A stretch of DNA of 64,000 nt from Kocuria carniphila (GTDB lineage: Bacteria > Actinomycetota > Actinomycetes > Actinomycetales > Micrococcaceae): positions 1 to 64,000 of the forward strand of contig NZ_NOIT01000019.1 in the NCBI RefSeq assembly GCF_004136555.1, read 5' to 3'. The notes beneath the pieces were generated by a model, which saw only the letters and a list, made by a program, of their open reading frames with translations, did not search any database and was not told where the DNA came from. Of this stretch, positions 1-9,093 are shown in pieces. Within the stretch, counting starts at the first letter, position 1, and each line of letters begins with the position of its first letter. Both the position numbers and the translations under genes were made by a program.

Positions 1-175
1 CCACGCGGAGCAGCCTGCTCGAGCATTGACATCAATTTCCAGATAGAAATCCCTCTACAAAACTCGGGGCTTGACAACTGACCTGCTCCCAACCTGAGCT
101 GGACCGGGGTCTCGACCCCAGGGCGCTGCGTGGAAGACACCTTGAGCACAACGGACACGTCCTCAACGCCCCGAC

Positions 176-194
176 GGTACCCTGAGGGGGTAGT
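176..194. promoter_or_regulatory. CsoR-like operator upstream of DUF305 gene
   Basis: The half-sites TACCC and GGGTA are arranged as an imperfect dyad (TACCC-TGAGG-GGGTA region) about 50 bp before the DUF305 lipoprotein start. It resembles the more perfect dyads at the copZ operons in this window. Assignment to a CsoR protein is inferred from this similarity. Confidence 0.45.
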
Positions 195-244
195 CCTATC
201 TTGGACGCTACGTCAGATACTTCAGTCGTGGAAAGGCTCCATTC

Positions 245-886
245 ATGACAGGAACACCACTACGGCGCCGCATCACCGGCTTGATTGCCGTTGCGGTACT
301 GGGGGCCAGTGTGGTCTCATGCGCCGGACAAGACCAAGACGCCACAAACGCCCCTCAGACCGATATGGATGGTGTCGCAGTGACAGCCGGAGCCAATCAA
401 CCCGCAGAAGTCAACGAGGTGGACCTGCACTTTGTGGCGATGATGACACCACATCATCAACAAGCCGTGGACATGAGTGAGATCATCCTGACCGCCGAGG
501 GCACCAGCGCAGCCACCGCGGACTTAGCCGACCGGATCAAAGTCGGCCAACAAGAAGAAATCGACAGCATGGTCGGCTGGGCTGAGCAATGGGACCAACA
601 CGACCTGATGGCACATCATGCCCCCCACATCGCCAATGGCATGATCACCCCAGAACAGCTGGACCAACTGGAAACACTTGCGGGCGAGGAAGCAGACACC
701 CGATTTCTCCAGCTGATGCATTTCCACCACCAAGGGGCCATTGCCATGACCCACGACCAAATCGACAACGGCGGCTACCAACCTCTAGTGGACCTAGCCC
801 AACAAATGATCGACATCCAAACCGCTGAGATGCACGAGATCGAACAACTCCTGGACGCCAAAGGTGAAAGCCTTCTGACTGAGTAA
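245..886 (+). CDS. DUF305 lipoprotein
   Basis: Predicted secreted DUF305 protein of 213 residues. A basic N-terminus (LRRR) is followed by a hydrophobic stretch and a lipobox-like VVSC near residue 27, so it is probably a membrane-anchored extracytoplasmic lipoprotein. Two copies of the family signature are visible: MTPHHQQAVDMSE near residue 67 and HFHHQGAIAMTHDQ near residue 158, the usual duplicated His-rich helical hairpins. DUF305 proteins have a ferritin-like fold, are common in copper and heavy-metal islands, and have no settled biochemical role. A CsoR-like dyad lies just upstream, which suggests induction by copper. It is one of four DUF305 genes in the window. Family call is firm; the copper role is inference. 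Confidence 0.9.
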   Translation: MTGTPLRRRITGLIAVAVLGASVVSCAGQDQDATNAPQTDMDGVAVTAGANQPAEVNEVDLHFVAMMTPHHQQAVDMSEIILTAEGTSAATADLADRIKVGQQEEIDSMVGWAEQWDQHDLMAHHAPHIANGMITPEQLDQLETLAGEEADTRFLQLMHFHHQGAIAMTHDQIDNGGYQPLVDLAQQMIDIQTAEMHEIEQLLDAKGESLLTE

Positions 887-915
887 CCAGCACGCTGCAT
901 CCAAGGCCACCACAC

Positions 916-925
916 GGGTATACCC
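916..925. repeat. Short palindrome GGGTATACCC
   Basis: A perfect 10-bp palindrome lies 30 bp downstream of the DUF305 stop. It carries the same GGGTA/TACCC half-sites as the CsoR-like operators but in inverted order, so it may be a chance match. The surrounding 887-1084 stretch holds no other recognisable feature. Confidence 0.3.
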
Positions 926-1084
926 TCTTTTACGCCTTTATCTATTCGTCGTGGCCAACCTTGGCCTCTAAGTGGTGCATTTAGGTAGCAACAAGTTCAG
1001 CGACGGCAGGCCGCCACATGAAGCTGCGAAAACCCGCCAAACGAAGTTAACAGTCACATCCCAGCGAGTTGGCGGCACCGGTGC

Positions 1085-1112
1085 TGTCACGTAAACGGTC
1101 GTATATGTGACG
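1085..1112. other. Candidate resolvase res subsite
   Basis: An imperfect 28-bp dyad with outer halves TGTCACGTAAAC and (reverse complement of the right side) CGTCACATATAC, 9 of 12 positions matching, ends 13 bp before the serine recombinase start. Size, symmetry and position are those of resolvase binding subsites, which lie next to their own gene in Tn3-type elements. A further GTCACAT half-site lies near 1053. No transposase or terminal inverted repeats were seen. Confidence 0.5.
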
Positions 1113-1125
1113 AACGGAGAGCGCC

Positions 1126-1740
1126 ATGCTTGTCGGGTACACGCGGGTCTCGAAAGCTGACGGATCCCAGACGACCGACCTGCAACACGACGCCCTCATC
1201 GCCGCAGGCGTCGACCCCGAGCGGGTGTATGAGGATCGGGCATCAGGGAAGAAGGACGACCGGCCCGAGCTGACCGCGTGTCTGAAGGGACTGCGTGATG
1301 GGGACACGCTGGTGGTGTGGAAGCTGGACCGGCTTGGCCGGGACCTGCGCCACCTGGTCAACATCGTCCACGACCTCACCGAGCGCGGGATCGGGTTGAA
1401 GGTCCTTACCGGTCAGGGAGCCGCGATCGACACCACCACAGCTTCCGGCAAGCTGGTGTTCGGCATCTTCGCCGCCCTGGCCGAGTTCGAACGCGAACTG
1501 ATCTCCGAACGCACCACCGCCGGCCTGGTCGCCGCCCGCGCCCGCGGTCGCACCGGTGGGCGGCCGTTCAAGATGACGCCCGCCAAGCTTCGCCTCGCCA
1601 TGGCCTCCCTGGGCAAGCCCGACACCCACGTCGGAGACCTCTGTGCCGAGCTCGGCGTGAGCCGCCAGACCCTCTACCGCCATGTCTCACCCGCCGGGGA
1701 GCTCCGAGACGATGGCAAGAAAGTCCTCGCTCGACGGTAG
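1126..1740 (+). CDS. Serine recombinase (resolvase/invertase family)
   Basis: Site-specific serine recombinase of 204 residues, the usual length for small resolvases and invertases. The N-terminal catalytic domain begins LVGYTRVS, placing the nucleophilic serine at residue 9, and contains the LDRLGRDLRHL segment with catalytic arginines and the FAALAEFERELISERT helix. The C-terminus carries a helix-turn-helix (GDLCAELGVSRQTLYRHV, about residues 168-185) for DNA recognition. A res-like dyad lies immediately upstream. Such genes accompany Tn3-family transposons and plasmid multimer resolution. No transposase is next to it, so it may be the remnant of a mobile element that brought part of this island. 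The start is the ATG preceded by GGAGAGCGCC. Confidence 0.93.
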   Translation: MLVGYTRVSKADGSQTTDLQHDALIAAGVDPERVYEDRASGKKDDRPELTACLKGLRDGDTLVVWKLDRLGRDLRHLVNIVHDLTERGIGLKVLTGQGAAIDTTTASGKLVFGIFAALAEFERELISERTTAGLVAARARGRTGGRPFKMTPAKLRLAMASLGKPDTHVGDLCAELGVSRQTLYRHVSPAGELRDDGKKVLARR

Positions 1741-1982
1741 AAGGAACCGAGCCCCGTCGGCGCCGTATACCGGCCCCGCCCCGCCGGTGACGAGGACAGG
1801 ACGGACCTACCGGGACGGCCGCTCCCTCGCAAGCGTAGTAACGGGTGTTGATGCGCACCGTGCCTGTAGTTGGTTCCTTTTCGGGCACCTGCTTCGTGTT
1901 CTGCTTGCACGTACATCCCTGTACCGGGCTGCTCCGAGTTCCGGGAGTTGTCTAGCTTGACGTCCTATGGAAGCGTGGGCCC

Positions 1983-2975
1983 ATGACGCGAACAGTTCGA
2001 TTTCATGAAACCGGTGGCCCGGAAGTCCTCAGGCTGGACGAGCTGGAGGCACCCGTCCCCGGCCCGTCTGAAGTGGTCATCGACGTTGCGGCTTTGGGCA
2101 TCAACAGAGCTGAAGTGGACTTCCGGAAAGGCGAGTACGTCGTCGATCCTGTACTGCCCTCCGGGATCGGCTATGAGGCAGCTGGCACGGTGAGAGAGGT
2201 CGGGTCTGACGTCGATCATGTCGCAGTAGGGGACGCAGTCAGTGTGGTGCCAGCTTTCCAGCTGACCGAGTACGGAGTCCACGGAGAGGTCGTGGTGGCT
2301 CCCGGTCACGCCGTGGTGAAGCATCCCGCCGATCTGAGCTGGGAGGAAGCCGCTGCGGTCTGGATGCCGTATGTGACCGCGTACGGCGGGTTGATCGACA
2401 TCGCGGGTCTGAGTGCCGGCGAAACGGTCCTGCTCAATGCGGCTTCGAGCAGTGTCGGGCTCGCAGCGATACAGGTCGCCCGATCTGTCGGCGCGACTCC
2501 CGTGGCTGTCACGCGTACAGCCGCGAAGCGTCAGGCACTGCTCGATGCCGGTGCCAGCTTTGTCATCGTGACTGACGAGGAGGATCTCGTCTCACGAGCG
2601 CGGGACCTGACCGACGGCACCGGGGCCCGGGTTGTCTTCGATCCGGTGGGAGGTCCCGGATTCGCTGACTTCGCGGCCGCTGCTGCTCCCCACGGAACCA
2701 TGATCCTGTATGGCCTGCTCAACGACGAGACCACCCCGCTGTCGGTCCCCGACGTGCTGGGCAAGTACCTCACCGTCCGGGGCTATCAGCTCTTTGAGGT
2801 CACCAACGACGAGGCGCGTCGGCGAGCTGCCGTCGATTTCGTGCTCCGCGGTCTGGCTGACGGATCGTTCCGGCCCGCCATCGACAGAACGTTCGCTTTG
2901 AACGAGATCGCGGAGGCGCATCGATATATGGAGGCGGGAGGGCAGGTCGGAAAGATCGTCGTCACGGTGCCCTGA
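1983..2975 (+). CDS. Zinc-independent MDR oxidoreductase (quinone reductase-like)
   Basis: Medium-chain dehydrogenase/reductase of 330 residues. The N-terminal GroES-like fold (FHETGGPEVLRLDEL, INRAEVDFRKG) lacks the zinc-ligand cysteines of alcohol dehydrogenases, as in NADPH:quinone oxidoreductases. The Rossmann region near residues 145-170 (NAASSSVGLAAIQVARSVGA) is the nucleotide-binding motif, and the C-terminal GGQVGKIVVTVP is typical of the family. It starts a run of five codirectional oxidoreductase genes (1983-7423) that may form a detoxification or alcohol/ketone catabolic cluster. The substrate cannot be predicted. The gap 1741-1982 holds nothing recognisable; the ribosome site is weak. 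Confidence 0.88.
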   Translation: MTRTVRFHETGGPEVLRLDELEAPVPGPSEVVIDVAALGINRAEVDFRKGEYVVDPVLPSGIGYEAAGTVREVGSDVDHVAVGDAVSVVPAFQLTEYGVHGEVVVAPGHAVVKHPADLSWEEAAAVWMPYVTAYGGLIDIAGLSAGETVLLNAASSSVGLAAIQVARSVGATPVAVTRTAAKRQALLDAGASFVIVTDEEDLVSRARDLTDGTGARVVFDPVGGPGFADFAAAAAPHGTMILYGLLNDETTPLSVPDVLGKYLTVRGYQLFEVTNDEARRRAAVDFVLRGLADGSFRPAIDRTFALNEIAEAHRYMEAGGQVGKIVVTVP

Positions 2976-3349
2976 GCCTTCGGCCCTCACGGGCCGGCCG
3001 GCGCAATCGGGACACCGAGCGGTCGGTCGACCGGTCCGTTCAGTGCTTCGAGATGCTCTGTGCCCGCGATCGGTGCGGCGGCAGGAAAGGTGTGCGGTGT
3101 GACTGCGGACAACTCGGGGGACCTTCGCCCCGGTCTGCGGCCGGGGCTGGTCAAAAGGACTTCACGGCTGCATCAGGGGCGACCTCTGGACCGAAAGGAC
3201 CCGTCGTGCCGCGTCGTTCCGTCGACCCAGCGGTCCCCTCAATCTGGTGAACGATCAGTCTGGATACGCGTGACAGACGGTCGCAGTGACGTAGTAGCCC
3301 GCGTACGCTCGAACCAGACGTAGTTCTTCAACGCTAGGAGGTCTTTGCC

Positions 3350-4288
3350 ATGCGAGTAGTCGGATTTCATCAGCCAGGTGAGCCTGAAGTGCTGGAGGTC
3401 ATCGACCTTCCCGATCCGTCGCCGAGCGAGGGTGAGGTCCGGATTCGCGTCCATGCGGCGTCCGTGAATCCGACCGACACGTCGCTGCGCAGCGGCAAGA
3501 GCATAGGCAGCAGCGATGAGGAGCCCGGAGTGCACGTGCCCGGGATGGATGCCGCCGGCGTGCTCGAGGAGATCGGAGACGGCGTTGAGACCGATCTCAG
3601 TGTTGGCGACCATGTGATGGCAATCGTCACCCCCTCCGGGACCCACGGCGCCTACTCGGAACACATCGTTGTGCCCATCGAATCGGTCGCCCTCGCACCG
3701 CGCGGGTTCAACCACGTCCAGGCGGCCACGTTGCCGATGAATGGGCTCACCGCCCGCCTGGCACTGGACACCCTCGCACTTGAGGCGGGGAGTGTGCTCG
3801 CGGTCACCGGAGCGGCCGGAACGATGGGCGGATATGCCATTCAACTGGCGAAGAAGGACGGTCTGACCGTTGTCGCCGATGCCAAAGAGGACGACGAAGA
3901 ACGCGTCGCCGGACTTGGAGCCGATCTCGTGCTTCGTCGGGGAGATGAGTTCCCTCGGCTGCTCCAAGAGCAGTACCCCGACGGTGTGAACGGCGTGATC
4001 GACGGTGCGCTCATGCTCGAGAAGATCGTACCGGCCGTTCGCGACGGGGGCACCATCATCACGGTGCGCGGACACGACGAACCGGCTGAACGGGACATCA
4101 CGTTCAAACCCATCTGGGTCGCCGACTACTCCCGAGCACCCGGCAAACTCGATGCGCTTCGTCAGCATGCCGAGGACGGCACAGTCACACTTCAGGTGGC
4201 CGACACCTTCCCCAAGGACCAGGCACCTGAGGCACACCGCCGCCAAGAGGCGGGCGGCGTCCGGGGGCGACTCGTCCTGGAGTTCTAA
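3350..4288 (+). CDS. NADP-dependent MDR oxidoreductase
   Basis: Second medium-chain reductase of the cluster, 312 residues, zinc-independent. It opens MRVVGFHQPGEPEVLEV, has the VNPTDTSLRSG segment of quinone oxidoreductase-like enzymes, and a nucleotide-binding loop near residues 155-170 (VTGAAGTMGGYAIQLAK). A consensus AGGAGG lies 9 bp before the ATG, which fixes the start. The 376-bp gap before it (2976-3349) shows no gene. It is similar in class to the gene at 1983 but clearly divergent, so this is not a recent duplication. Likely a cytosolic NADPH-dependent carbonyl or quinone reductase; substrate unknown. Confidence 0.88.
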   Translation: MRVVGFHQPGEPEVLEVIDLPDPSPSEGEVRIRVHAASVNPTDTSLRSGKSIGSSDEEPGVHVPGMDAAGVLEEIGDGVETDLSVGDHVMAIVTPSGTHGAYSEHIVVPIESVALAPRGFNHVQAATLPMNGLTARLALDTLALEAGSVLAVTGAAGTMGGYAIQLAKKDGLTVVADAKEDDEERVAGLGADLVLRRGDEFPRLLQEQYPDGVNGVIDGALMLEKIVPAVRDGGTIITVRGHDEPAERDITFKPIWVADYSRAPGKLDALRQHAEDGTVTLQVADTFPKDQAPEAHRRQEAGGVRGRLVLEF

Positions 4289-4348
4289 CACCCATAACAT
4301 CACGGACTTGTGCAGGCTTTCAGGCGTGTCAGATCGAGGAATACAGAC

Positions 4349-5362
4349 ATGAAACTAAAACCCTTGAATGAACAAGTGGTCGTAGTTACCGGCGCATCGA
4401 GCGGAATCGGTCGCGAATCTGCGATCCGTCTGGGCAAAGCCGGAGCCAAAGTGGTCGCGGTCGCCCGTGGCGAGGACGCGCTTGCGTCACTCGTGCGCGA
4501 GATCGAGAGCGCCGGCGGGGAAGCGATCCACGCAGTGTGCGACGTAAGTGACTTCGAACAGGTGCAGAAGGTCGCCGACCTCGCCGAGGAGCAGTTCGGG
4601 CGTATCGACACCTGGGTTAACAACGCCGCGATTCTCATCTACGGCAAGTTCTGGGAGATCACACCGGAAGAGTTCCGTCGGGTGATGGAGGTCAATTACC
4701 TGGGACAGATCCATGGCAGTCTGGCCGCCCTGCCCGCGCTGCGACGTGCTGGCGGTGGCGCGTTGATCTCCGTTTCCTCGGTTGAGAGCATCGTGTCCCT
4801 GCCGTTACACAGCGCCTACGCTGCCTCCAAACACGCCGGGGAAGGGGCCATGGACGCGTTGCGCCGGGAACTGATGGCAGATGGCATCCCGATCTCTGTC
4901 ACGAGCGTGAAGCCTGGTGTCATCGATACCCCGTTCTTCACCAACGCGCGCAACAAGCTCGATGTGATGCCGAAGGCTCCCCCGCCTTTTTATGATGTGT
5001 CGAGCGTCGCCGACTGTGTGGTCTACGCCGCCGAACACCCGGTCCGGGATCTGCTCGCCGGCGGAGCCGTCAAGCTCCAAGCGATGATCCAGGCCGTCGC
5101 CCCAGGTGTTCTTGACGTGGCTATGGCGCGCTTCGCCATCCCGGCCTCGCGCACGGACAAGCCTGCAACGAACGTGGCAGGCAACTTCGATGCTCCCACG
5201 AACGACGCCCGCAGCCGGGGCGGACTACCCAGACCCGGACGCCGGAGCACCTACACCTGGCTGGCCACACACCCGCGGGCGAAGATGCTGGCCGCTGGCG
5301 CAGTAGCAGCGGCCGGTGTGCTGGCATTCGGCCGCCGCAACTCAGGCACAAAGTGTCGCTAG
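4349..5362 (+). CDS. Short-chain dehydrogenase/reductase with C-terminal extension
   Basis: SDR-family oxidoreductase of 337 residues. The cofactor motif TGASSGIG is near residues 13-20, NNAAIL near residue 90, the active-site serine at SVSSVES near residue 145, and the catalytic YxxxK as YAASK near residue 160. After the SDR core there is an extra tail of about 80 residues with a basic linker (RPGRRSTYTWLATHPRAK) and a terminal hydrophobic helix (MLAAGAVAAAGVLAFG), suggesting a membrane tether. The reading frame is open from a GTG at 4310, but the ATG at 4349 has a GAGGA box 8 bp upstream and begins at the usual SDR N-terminus. Substrate unknown. Confidence 0.88.
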   Translation: MKLKPLNEQVVVVTGASSGIGRESAIRLGKAGAKVVAVARGEDALASLVREIESAGGEAIHAVCDVSDFEQVQKVADLAEEQFGRIDTWVNNAAILIYGKFWEITPEEFRRVMEVNYLGQIHGSLAALPALRRAGGGALISVSSVESIVSLPLHSAYAASKHAGEGAMDALRRELMADGIPISVTSVKPGVIDTPFFTNARNKLDVMPKAPPPFYDVSSVADCVVYAAEHPVRDLLAGGAVKLQAMIQAVAPGVLDVAMARFAIPASRTDKPATNVAGNFDAPTNDARSRGGLPRPGRRSTYTWLATHPRAKMLAAGAVAAAGVLAFGRRNSGTKCR

Positions 5363-5412
5363 GTCCACTGTGGACCGGGACGCGGAGACAGTTCGAGTAC
5401 TGAGGAGATGAC

Positions 5413-6537
5413 ATGCGTGTACAGGCCGCGATCATGGAAAAGAAAGACAGCCCGGAGGGTCCCTACCAGGTCGGCATCGAAGACCTGGAACTCGAGGGAC
5501 CGCGTGCCGACGAGGTTCTGATTCGCGTGACCAGCTGCGGGGTCTGCGGAACCGACAGGCATGTATTGCACGACGAGATGCCCATGAACCCGTATCCCAC
5601 GCCCAGTGTATTGGGTCATGAAGGCGCCGGTATCGTCGAGGCGGTTGGTGAGGACTGCACGTTGGTGGAACCCGGCGATCGCGTCGTCATGGGGTTCCCG
5701 TTTTGCGGTCAGTGCGTGCACTGCCGCAGCGGCCGCCCGATCTACTGCCTGGAGGGTGAGCAACTCCGATACAAGGGGTACCGCTTGGACGGCTCCACCC
5801 CTTTCCAGCGCCTGGACGGATCTCCGATATCCGGGCGGTTCTTTCAACAATCCTCGTGGTCGACCCACACCATCGCGCTCGAACGCCAACTGGCCAAAGT
5901 CCCCGAGGGCGTCGACCACGACCTGATGGGCCCGCTCGGCTGCAGTATCAGCACCGGCGCCGGCACCGTGCTCGAAGAGCTGCAGCCGCGACCCGGCACC
6001 AGCATCGCTGTGTTCGGCGCCGGCGCCGTGGGGCTCGGTGCCATCATGGCCGCCCAGCTCACCGGCGCCGTGACGATCATCGCGGTCGACACGGAGCCCA
6101 ACAGGTTGGAACTGGCACGCGAACTCGGCGCCACCCACACCCTGGTCTCAAGCGACGACACGATCGACGCGGTGCGTGACCTTACCGGCGGCGGCGCGGA
6201 CTATTCGGTCGAGGCCACGAACCGGAACCTCATGGTCGAAGCCGTCGCCGTGCTGGGCGTGCACGGCGTCTGCGGCGCAGCCGGGGCCTCCAGGCCGACG
6301 GACAAGATGGACCTGTATCACCAGGACATCGTGGAGTACGGCAAGCGCATCGTCGGCGTCCTAGGGGGCGGTGGCCCCGCACCGCTGAACCTGGAGTATC
6401 TGATGAATCTCCATGCACGAGGCCGCTTCCCCATCGATAAGCTCATCCGCTTCTACGACTTCGCCGACATCAACCAGGCGATCCAGGACAGCGAATCAGG
6501 CCAGGTAGTCAAACCCGTCCTGCGCATGCCCGCCTAG
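5413..6537 (+). CDS. Zinc-dependent alcohol dehydrogenase (aryl-alcohol type)
   Basis: Zinc MDR alcohol dehydrogenase, 374 residues. Catalytic zinc ligands are in CGVCGTDRH near residue 40 and GHEGAGIV near residue 68; the structural-zinc cysteines appear in FCGQCVHCRSGRPIYC near residues 97-112. The Rossmann motif VFGAGAVGLGAI lies near residue 198. The layout (long lobe with CSISTGAGTV, GVLGGGGPAPLNLEYL) resembles benzyl/aryl-alcohol dehydrogenases such as XylB, though the substrate is not proven. GAGGAG sits 5 bp before the ATG. It is flanked by SDR genes, in line with oxidation of an alcohol followed by further steps. Confidence 0.9.
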   Translation: MRVQAAIMEKKDSPEGPYQVGIEDLELEGPRADEVLIRVTSCGVCGTDRHVLHDEMPMNPYPTPSVLGHEGAGIVEAVGEDCTLVEPGDRVVMGFPFCGQCVHCRSGRPIYCLEGEQLRYKGYRLDGSTPFQRLDGSPISGRFFQQSSWSTHTIALERQLAKVPEGVDHDLMGPLGCSISTGAGTVLEELQPRPGTSIAVFGAGAVGLGAIMAAQLTGAVTIIAVDTEPNRLELARELGATHTLVSSDDTIDAVRDLTGGGADYSVEATNRNLMVEAVAVLGVHGVCGAAGASRPTDKMDLYHQDIVEYGKRIVGVLGGGGPAPLNLEYLMNLHARGRFPIDKLIRFYDFADINQAIQDSESGQVVKPVLRMPA

Positions 6538-6679
6538 GCGGGCAGTGGCCTGTGGAGCGGACTGTCAGTCAGCCTCGAGCGCAGTTGGTTTATGTCCAGC
6601 ACGTTCAACGCCTATTGACCAGCAAAAGGGCTTTCGTGAACGTGTGCCAGAGCACTATGCGCAGACGAAAGGATCAAGA

Positions 6680-7423
6680 ATGAATCACCTCGACGCCAAG
6701 ACCATCATCGTCACCGGTGCCTCGGCTGGCATCGGAGCAGTTACATCTAAGGCCCTCGCCGCAGAAGGCGCGAAAGTCGTTGCCGTCGGCCGCAATGTCG
6801 ATCGACTCGACTCTTTGGTCGCTGAGATCCGTAGCGCTGGCGGCGAAGCGACCAGCTACGCCACCGATGTCACTGTTCGAAAGAATACCGCCGAGTTGGC
6901 CCAGTTCACGCTCGACACGTATGGAGCGATCGACATTCTGGTCAACAACGCCGGGCTGATGTTGTTCTCTCAATGGTCCGATCTCGCCGTCGATGATTGG
7001 GACAAGATGATCGACACGAACGTCAAGGGCTACCTCTACATGATTGCCGGCGTCCTTCCGACGATGCTCGAACAGGGCTCCGGCCAGATCTTGAACATGG
7101 ACTCCATCGTCGGCCACCGCGCCGATCCCTCCGCAGGGGTTTACAGCTCGACGAAATTCTTCATCCAGGCGATGACCGAGTCGATGCGCAAGGACCTCGG
7201 CGTGAATCATGGCATCCGAGTGAGCACGATCAGCCCCGGTGTGATCAACACCGAATGGGTGGACAAGGTCAACGACCCCGAAGGGCGCAAGGCTGCAGAG
7301 GAGATGAACAAGGTAGCGATCGATCCAAGCGATGTCGCCTCTGCCGTCGTCTACTCGCTGAACCAGGCTGAGAACGTCACCGTCAACGACTTGATCATCT
7401 CCCCCACCCGGCAGGACTGGTGA
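6680..7423 (+). CDS. Short-chain dehydrogenase/reductase
   Basis: Classical SDR, 247 residues. It shows TGASAGIG near residues 12-19 for NAD(P) binding, NNAGLM near residue 90, the serine step MDSIVGHRADPSAG and the catalytic YSSTK near residue 155. An in-frame start at 6545 would add 45 residues without SDR character; the ATG at 6680 follows AAAGGATCAAG and gives the normal N-terminus, so that start is preferred. It is the last of the oxidoreductase cluster. Substrate unknown, probably a secondary alcohol or ketone. The following 443 bp (7424-7866) contain no intact gene. Confidence 0.88.
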   Translation: MNHLDAKTIIVTGASAGIGAVTSKALAAEGAKVVAVGRNVDRLDSLVAEIRSAGGEATSYATDVTVRKNTAELAQFTLDTYGAIDILVNNAGLMLFSQWSDLAVDDWDKMIDTNVKGYLYMIAGVLPTMLEQGSGQILNMDSIVGHRADPSAGVYSSTKFFIQAMTESMRKDLGVNHGIRVSTISPGVINTEWVDKVNDPEGRKAAEEMNKVAIDPSDVASAVVYSLNQAENVTVNDLIISPTRQDW

Positions 7424-7866
7424 GCCGGAGGTCGATCTGTGGGCGGGTCGGCGTTTCCATGATCACCTGATCGGCGGGCTCGTCTCGCGAGTAAACGATC
7501 TCATCGTCGGGGCCGTCCGGCCCCGTGCATGATCCGCACGCCGGGAAGGACGGGACCTTCGACCTTCGCACCCGTCGACCAGCACCCCTCATCGTTGCAG
7601 CCCTCGCATTGGACCTGATCAACGAACCCCTTCGCCGACCGATGGGAAGCGGCTGCCGGGACTGGACCGAACGCCTCTGGGTTCTTCCCGATGAAGGATC
7701 GGCTTACGGAGCGTCAGCCAGCGCGGCCTGGCCGCATCCCCAGATGCGGAGACCTCCAACGGAGCATCGACAGAACCCCGGTCCCGTGAAGGCGAAAGCC
7801 ACACCACCGGGCTTAGCGTGTGCAGAGGACTTCGGGTATACGTGCAGTCGACTTCGGACACTGACA

Positions 7867-8076
7867 GCCGCCGTCGTTGATCGGCTCGAAGGATTCGGGC
7901 ACGCAGCCGTACTTCTCCTCCAGGCCGTCGAGGCCGTAGGCGCGCTCGGCGAACTCGGGCGGACCCGCGATCACCAGCTCCCCGCACACCTCCGCCAGGT
8001 CCGCGATGCTCGTGAGCCCGTACTGCTCCGCGGTCCCGGAGGTGACCACCATGGCGTCCTTGTTCTCCGCCGCGGC
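7867..8076 (-). pseudogene. Internal fragment of a glycine betaine/choline ABC substrate-binding protein
   Basis: About 70 residues, from AAAENKDAMVV through TAEQYGLTSIADLAEV, GGPPEF-like (AGPPEFAERAYG) and FEPINDGG, match the central part of OpuAC/OsmF-type betaine-binding proteins as I know them. Family resemblance ends abruptly on both sides: upstream the frame continues with unrelated MPPRPQPCWID, and after INDGG it turns into CQCPKSTARIPEV and stops. There is no signal peptide, no complete lobe and no transporter partner. It is a relic left by deletion or recombination, useful as a marker of an old junction between the oxidoreductase block and gnd. Confidence 0.7.
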
Positions 8077-8154
8077 GCAGTCGATCCAGCAAGGCTGGGG
8101 TCGTGGTGGCACCGTGGGGTGCAGTTCCAGCCGGCCCGTAGGGAACGGCCGGGC

Positions 8155-9093
8155 TCACTGCTCCGAGGGGTGCGCCGGCTCCTCCCCGGGAGCGGACTCG
8201 ACGTGCTCGGGGGCGGCGTCCACGTCCCGGACCGTGTGCCCGCCGAACTGGTTGCGCATCGCCGCGATCATCTTCATCGCCGGGGCCTCATCCTGCCGGG
8301 AGGCGAAGCGGGCGAACAGGGCGTTGGAGATGTTGGGCACCGGCACGGCGAGGTCCAGGGCGGCCTCGACCGTCCACCGGCCTTCCCCGGAGTCCTCGGC
8401 GTAGCCCTTGAGCCGGTCCAGGTGCTCGTCCTCGTTCAGGGCGTTCACTGCCAAGTCGAGCAGCCACGACTTGATTACTGATCCTTCGCGCCAGGAGTTG
8501 AACGTCTCCCGCACGGAGCGGACGTGACCGGCCGCCTCGAGCAGTTCCCAGCCCTCGGCATAGGCCTGCATAATCGCGTACTCGATGCCGTTGTGGACCA
8601 TCTTCGCGAAGTGGCCCGCACCGTGCTCGCCGGCGTGGACGAAGCCGAATTCGCCCGCGGGCTTGAGGGAGTCGAAGATCGGCTGCACCTTGGCCACGGT
8701 GCTTTCGTCCCCGCCCACCATGAGAGCGTAGCCCTGGGTGATCCCCCACACACCGCCGGAGACTCCGCAGTCCAGGTACTCGATGCCCTGGTTCGCCAGT
8801 CGCTCCGCGCGGGGGCCGTCGTGAATCCACCGGGAGTTGCCGCCGTCGATGATCACGTCCCCCTTGCCGAGCACTCCGGCGAGCTCGTCGATCACGGTGT
8901 CCACCACCGTGTCCGGCACCATGATCCACACGACGCGGGGCGTGCTGTCGATTTGCTCCACCATGGCGGTGAGGTTTGCGGCGTCGGAGAGCCCGGGATC
9001 GGTGTCGAAGCCGACCACGGTGTGCCCGGCCTGGCGCAGCCGCTCGCGCATGTTGCCGCCCATCTTGCCCAGTCCTACGAGTCCCATCTGCAT
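8155..9093 (-). CDS. gnd: 6-phosphogluconate dehydrogenase, decarboxylating
   Basis: Oxidises 6-phosphogluconate to ribulose 5-phosphate and CO2 with reduction of NAD(P). The product has 312 residues, the short GndA-like form found in many bacteria rather than the 470-residue enzyme. MGLVGLGKMGGNM at the N-terminus is the dinucleotide fold; IIDGGNSRW, CGVSGGVWG and the catalytic KMVHNGIEYA (near residue 165) are all intact, as is SGEGRW. The frame is open to 9219, but the ATG at 9093 follows GGAG and starts exactly at the conserved fold. The last 25 residues are acidic and Pro/Glu-rich. It could feed pentose phosphates to the phosphoketolase at 47961-50444. The following 400 bp (9094-9496) hold nothing recognisable. 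Confidence 0.93.
   Translation of the reverse strand: MQMGLVGLGKMGGNMRERLRQAGHTVVGFDTDPGLSDAANLTAMVEQIDSTPRVVWIMVPDTVVDTVIDELAGVLGKGDVIIDGGNSRWIHDGPRAERLANQGIEYLDCGVSGGVWGITQGYALMVGGDESTVAKVQPIFDSLKPAGEFGFVHAGEHGAGHFAKMVHNGIEYAIMQAYAEGWELLEAAGHVRSVRETFNSWREGSVIKSWLLDLAVNALNEDEHLDRLKGYAEDSGEGRWTVEAALDLAVPVPNISNALFARFASRQDEAPAMKMIAAMRNQFGGHTVRDVDAAPEHVESAPGEEPAHPSEQ

Noticed and set aside
7619-8158. Minus-strand frame overlapping the betaine-binding relic
   Set aside because: Arg/Gly-rich shadow; the relic is in another frame.
7525-8481. Plus-strand 318-codon frame after the SDR gene
   Set aside because: Opposite strand carries the betaine-binding relic and gnd; the frame has no domain and weak initiation signals.
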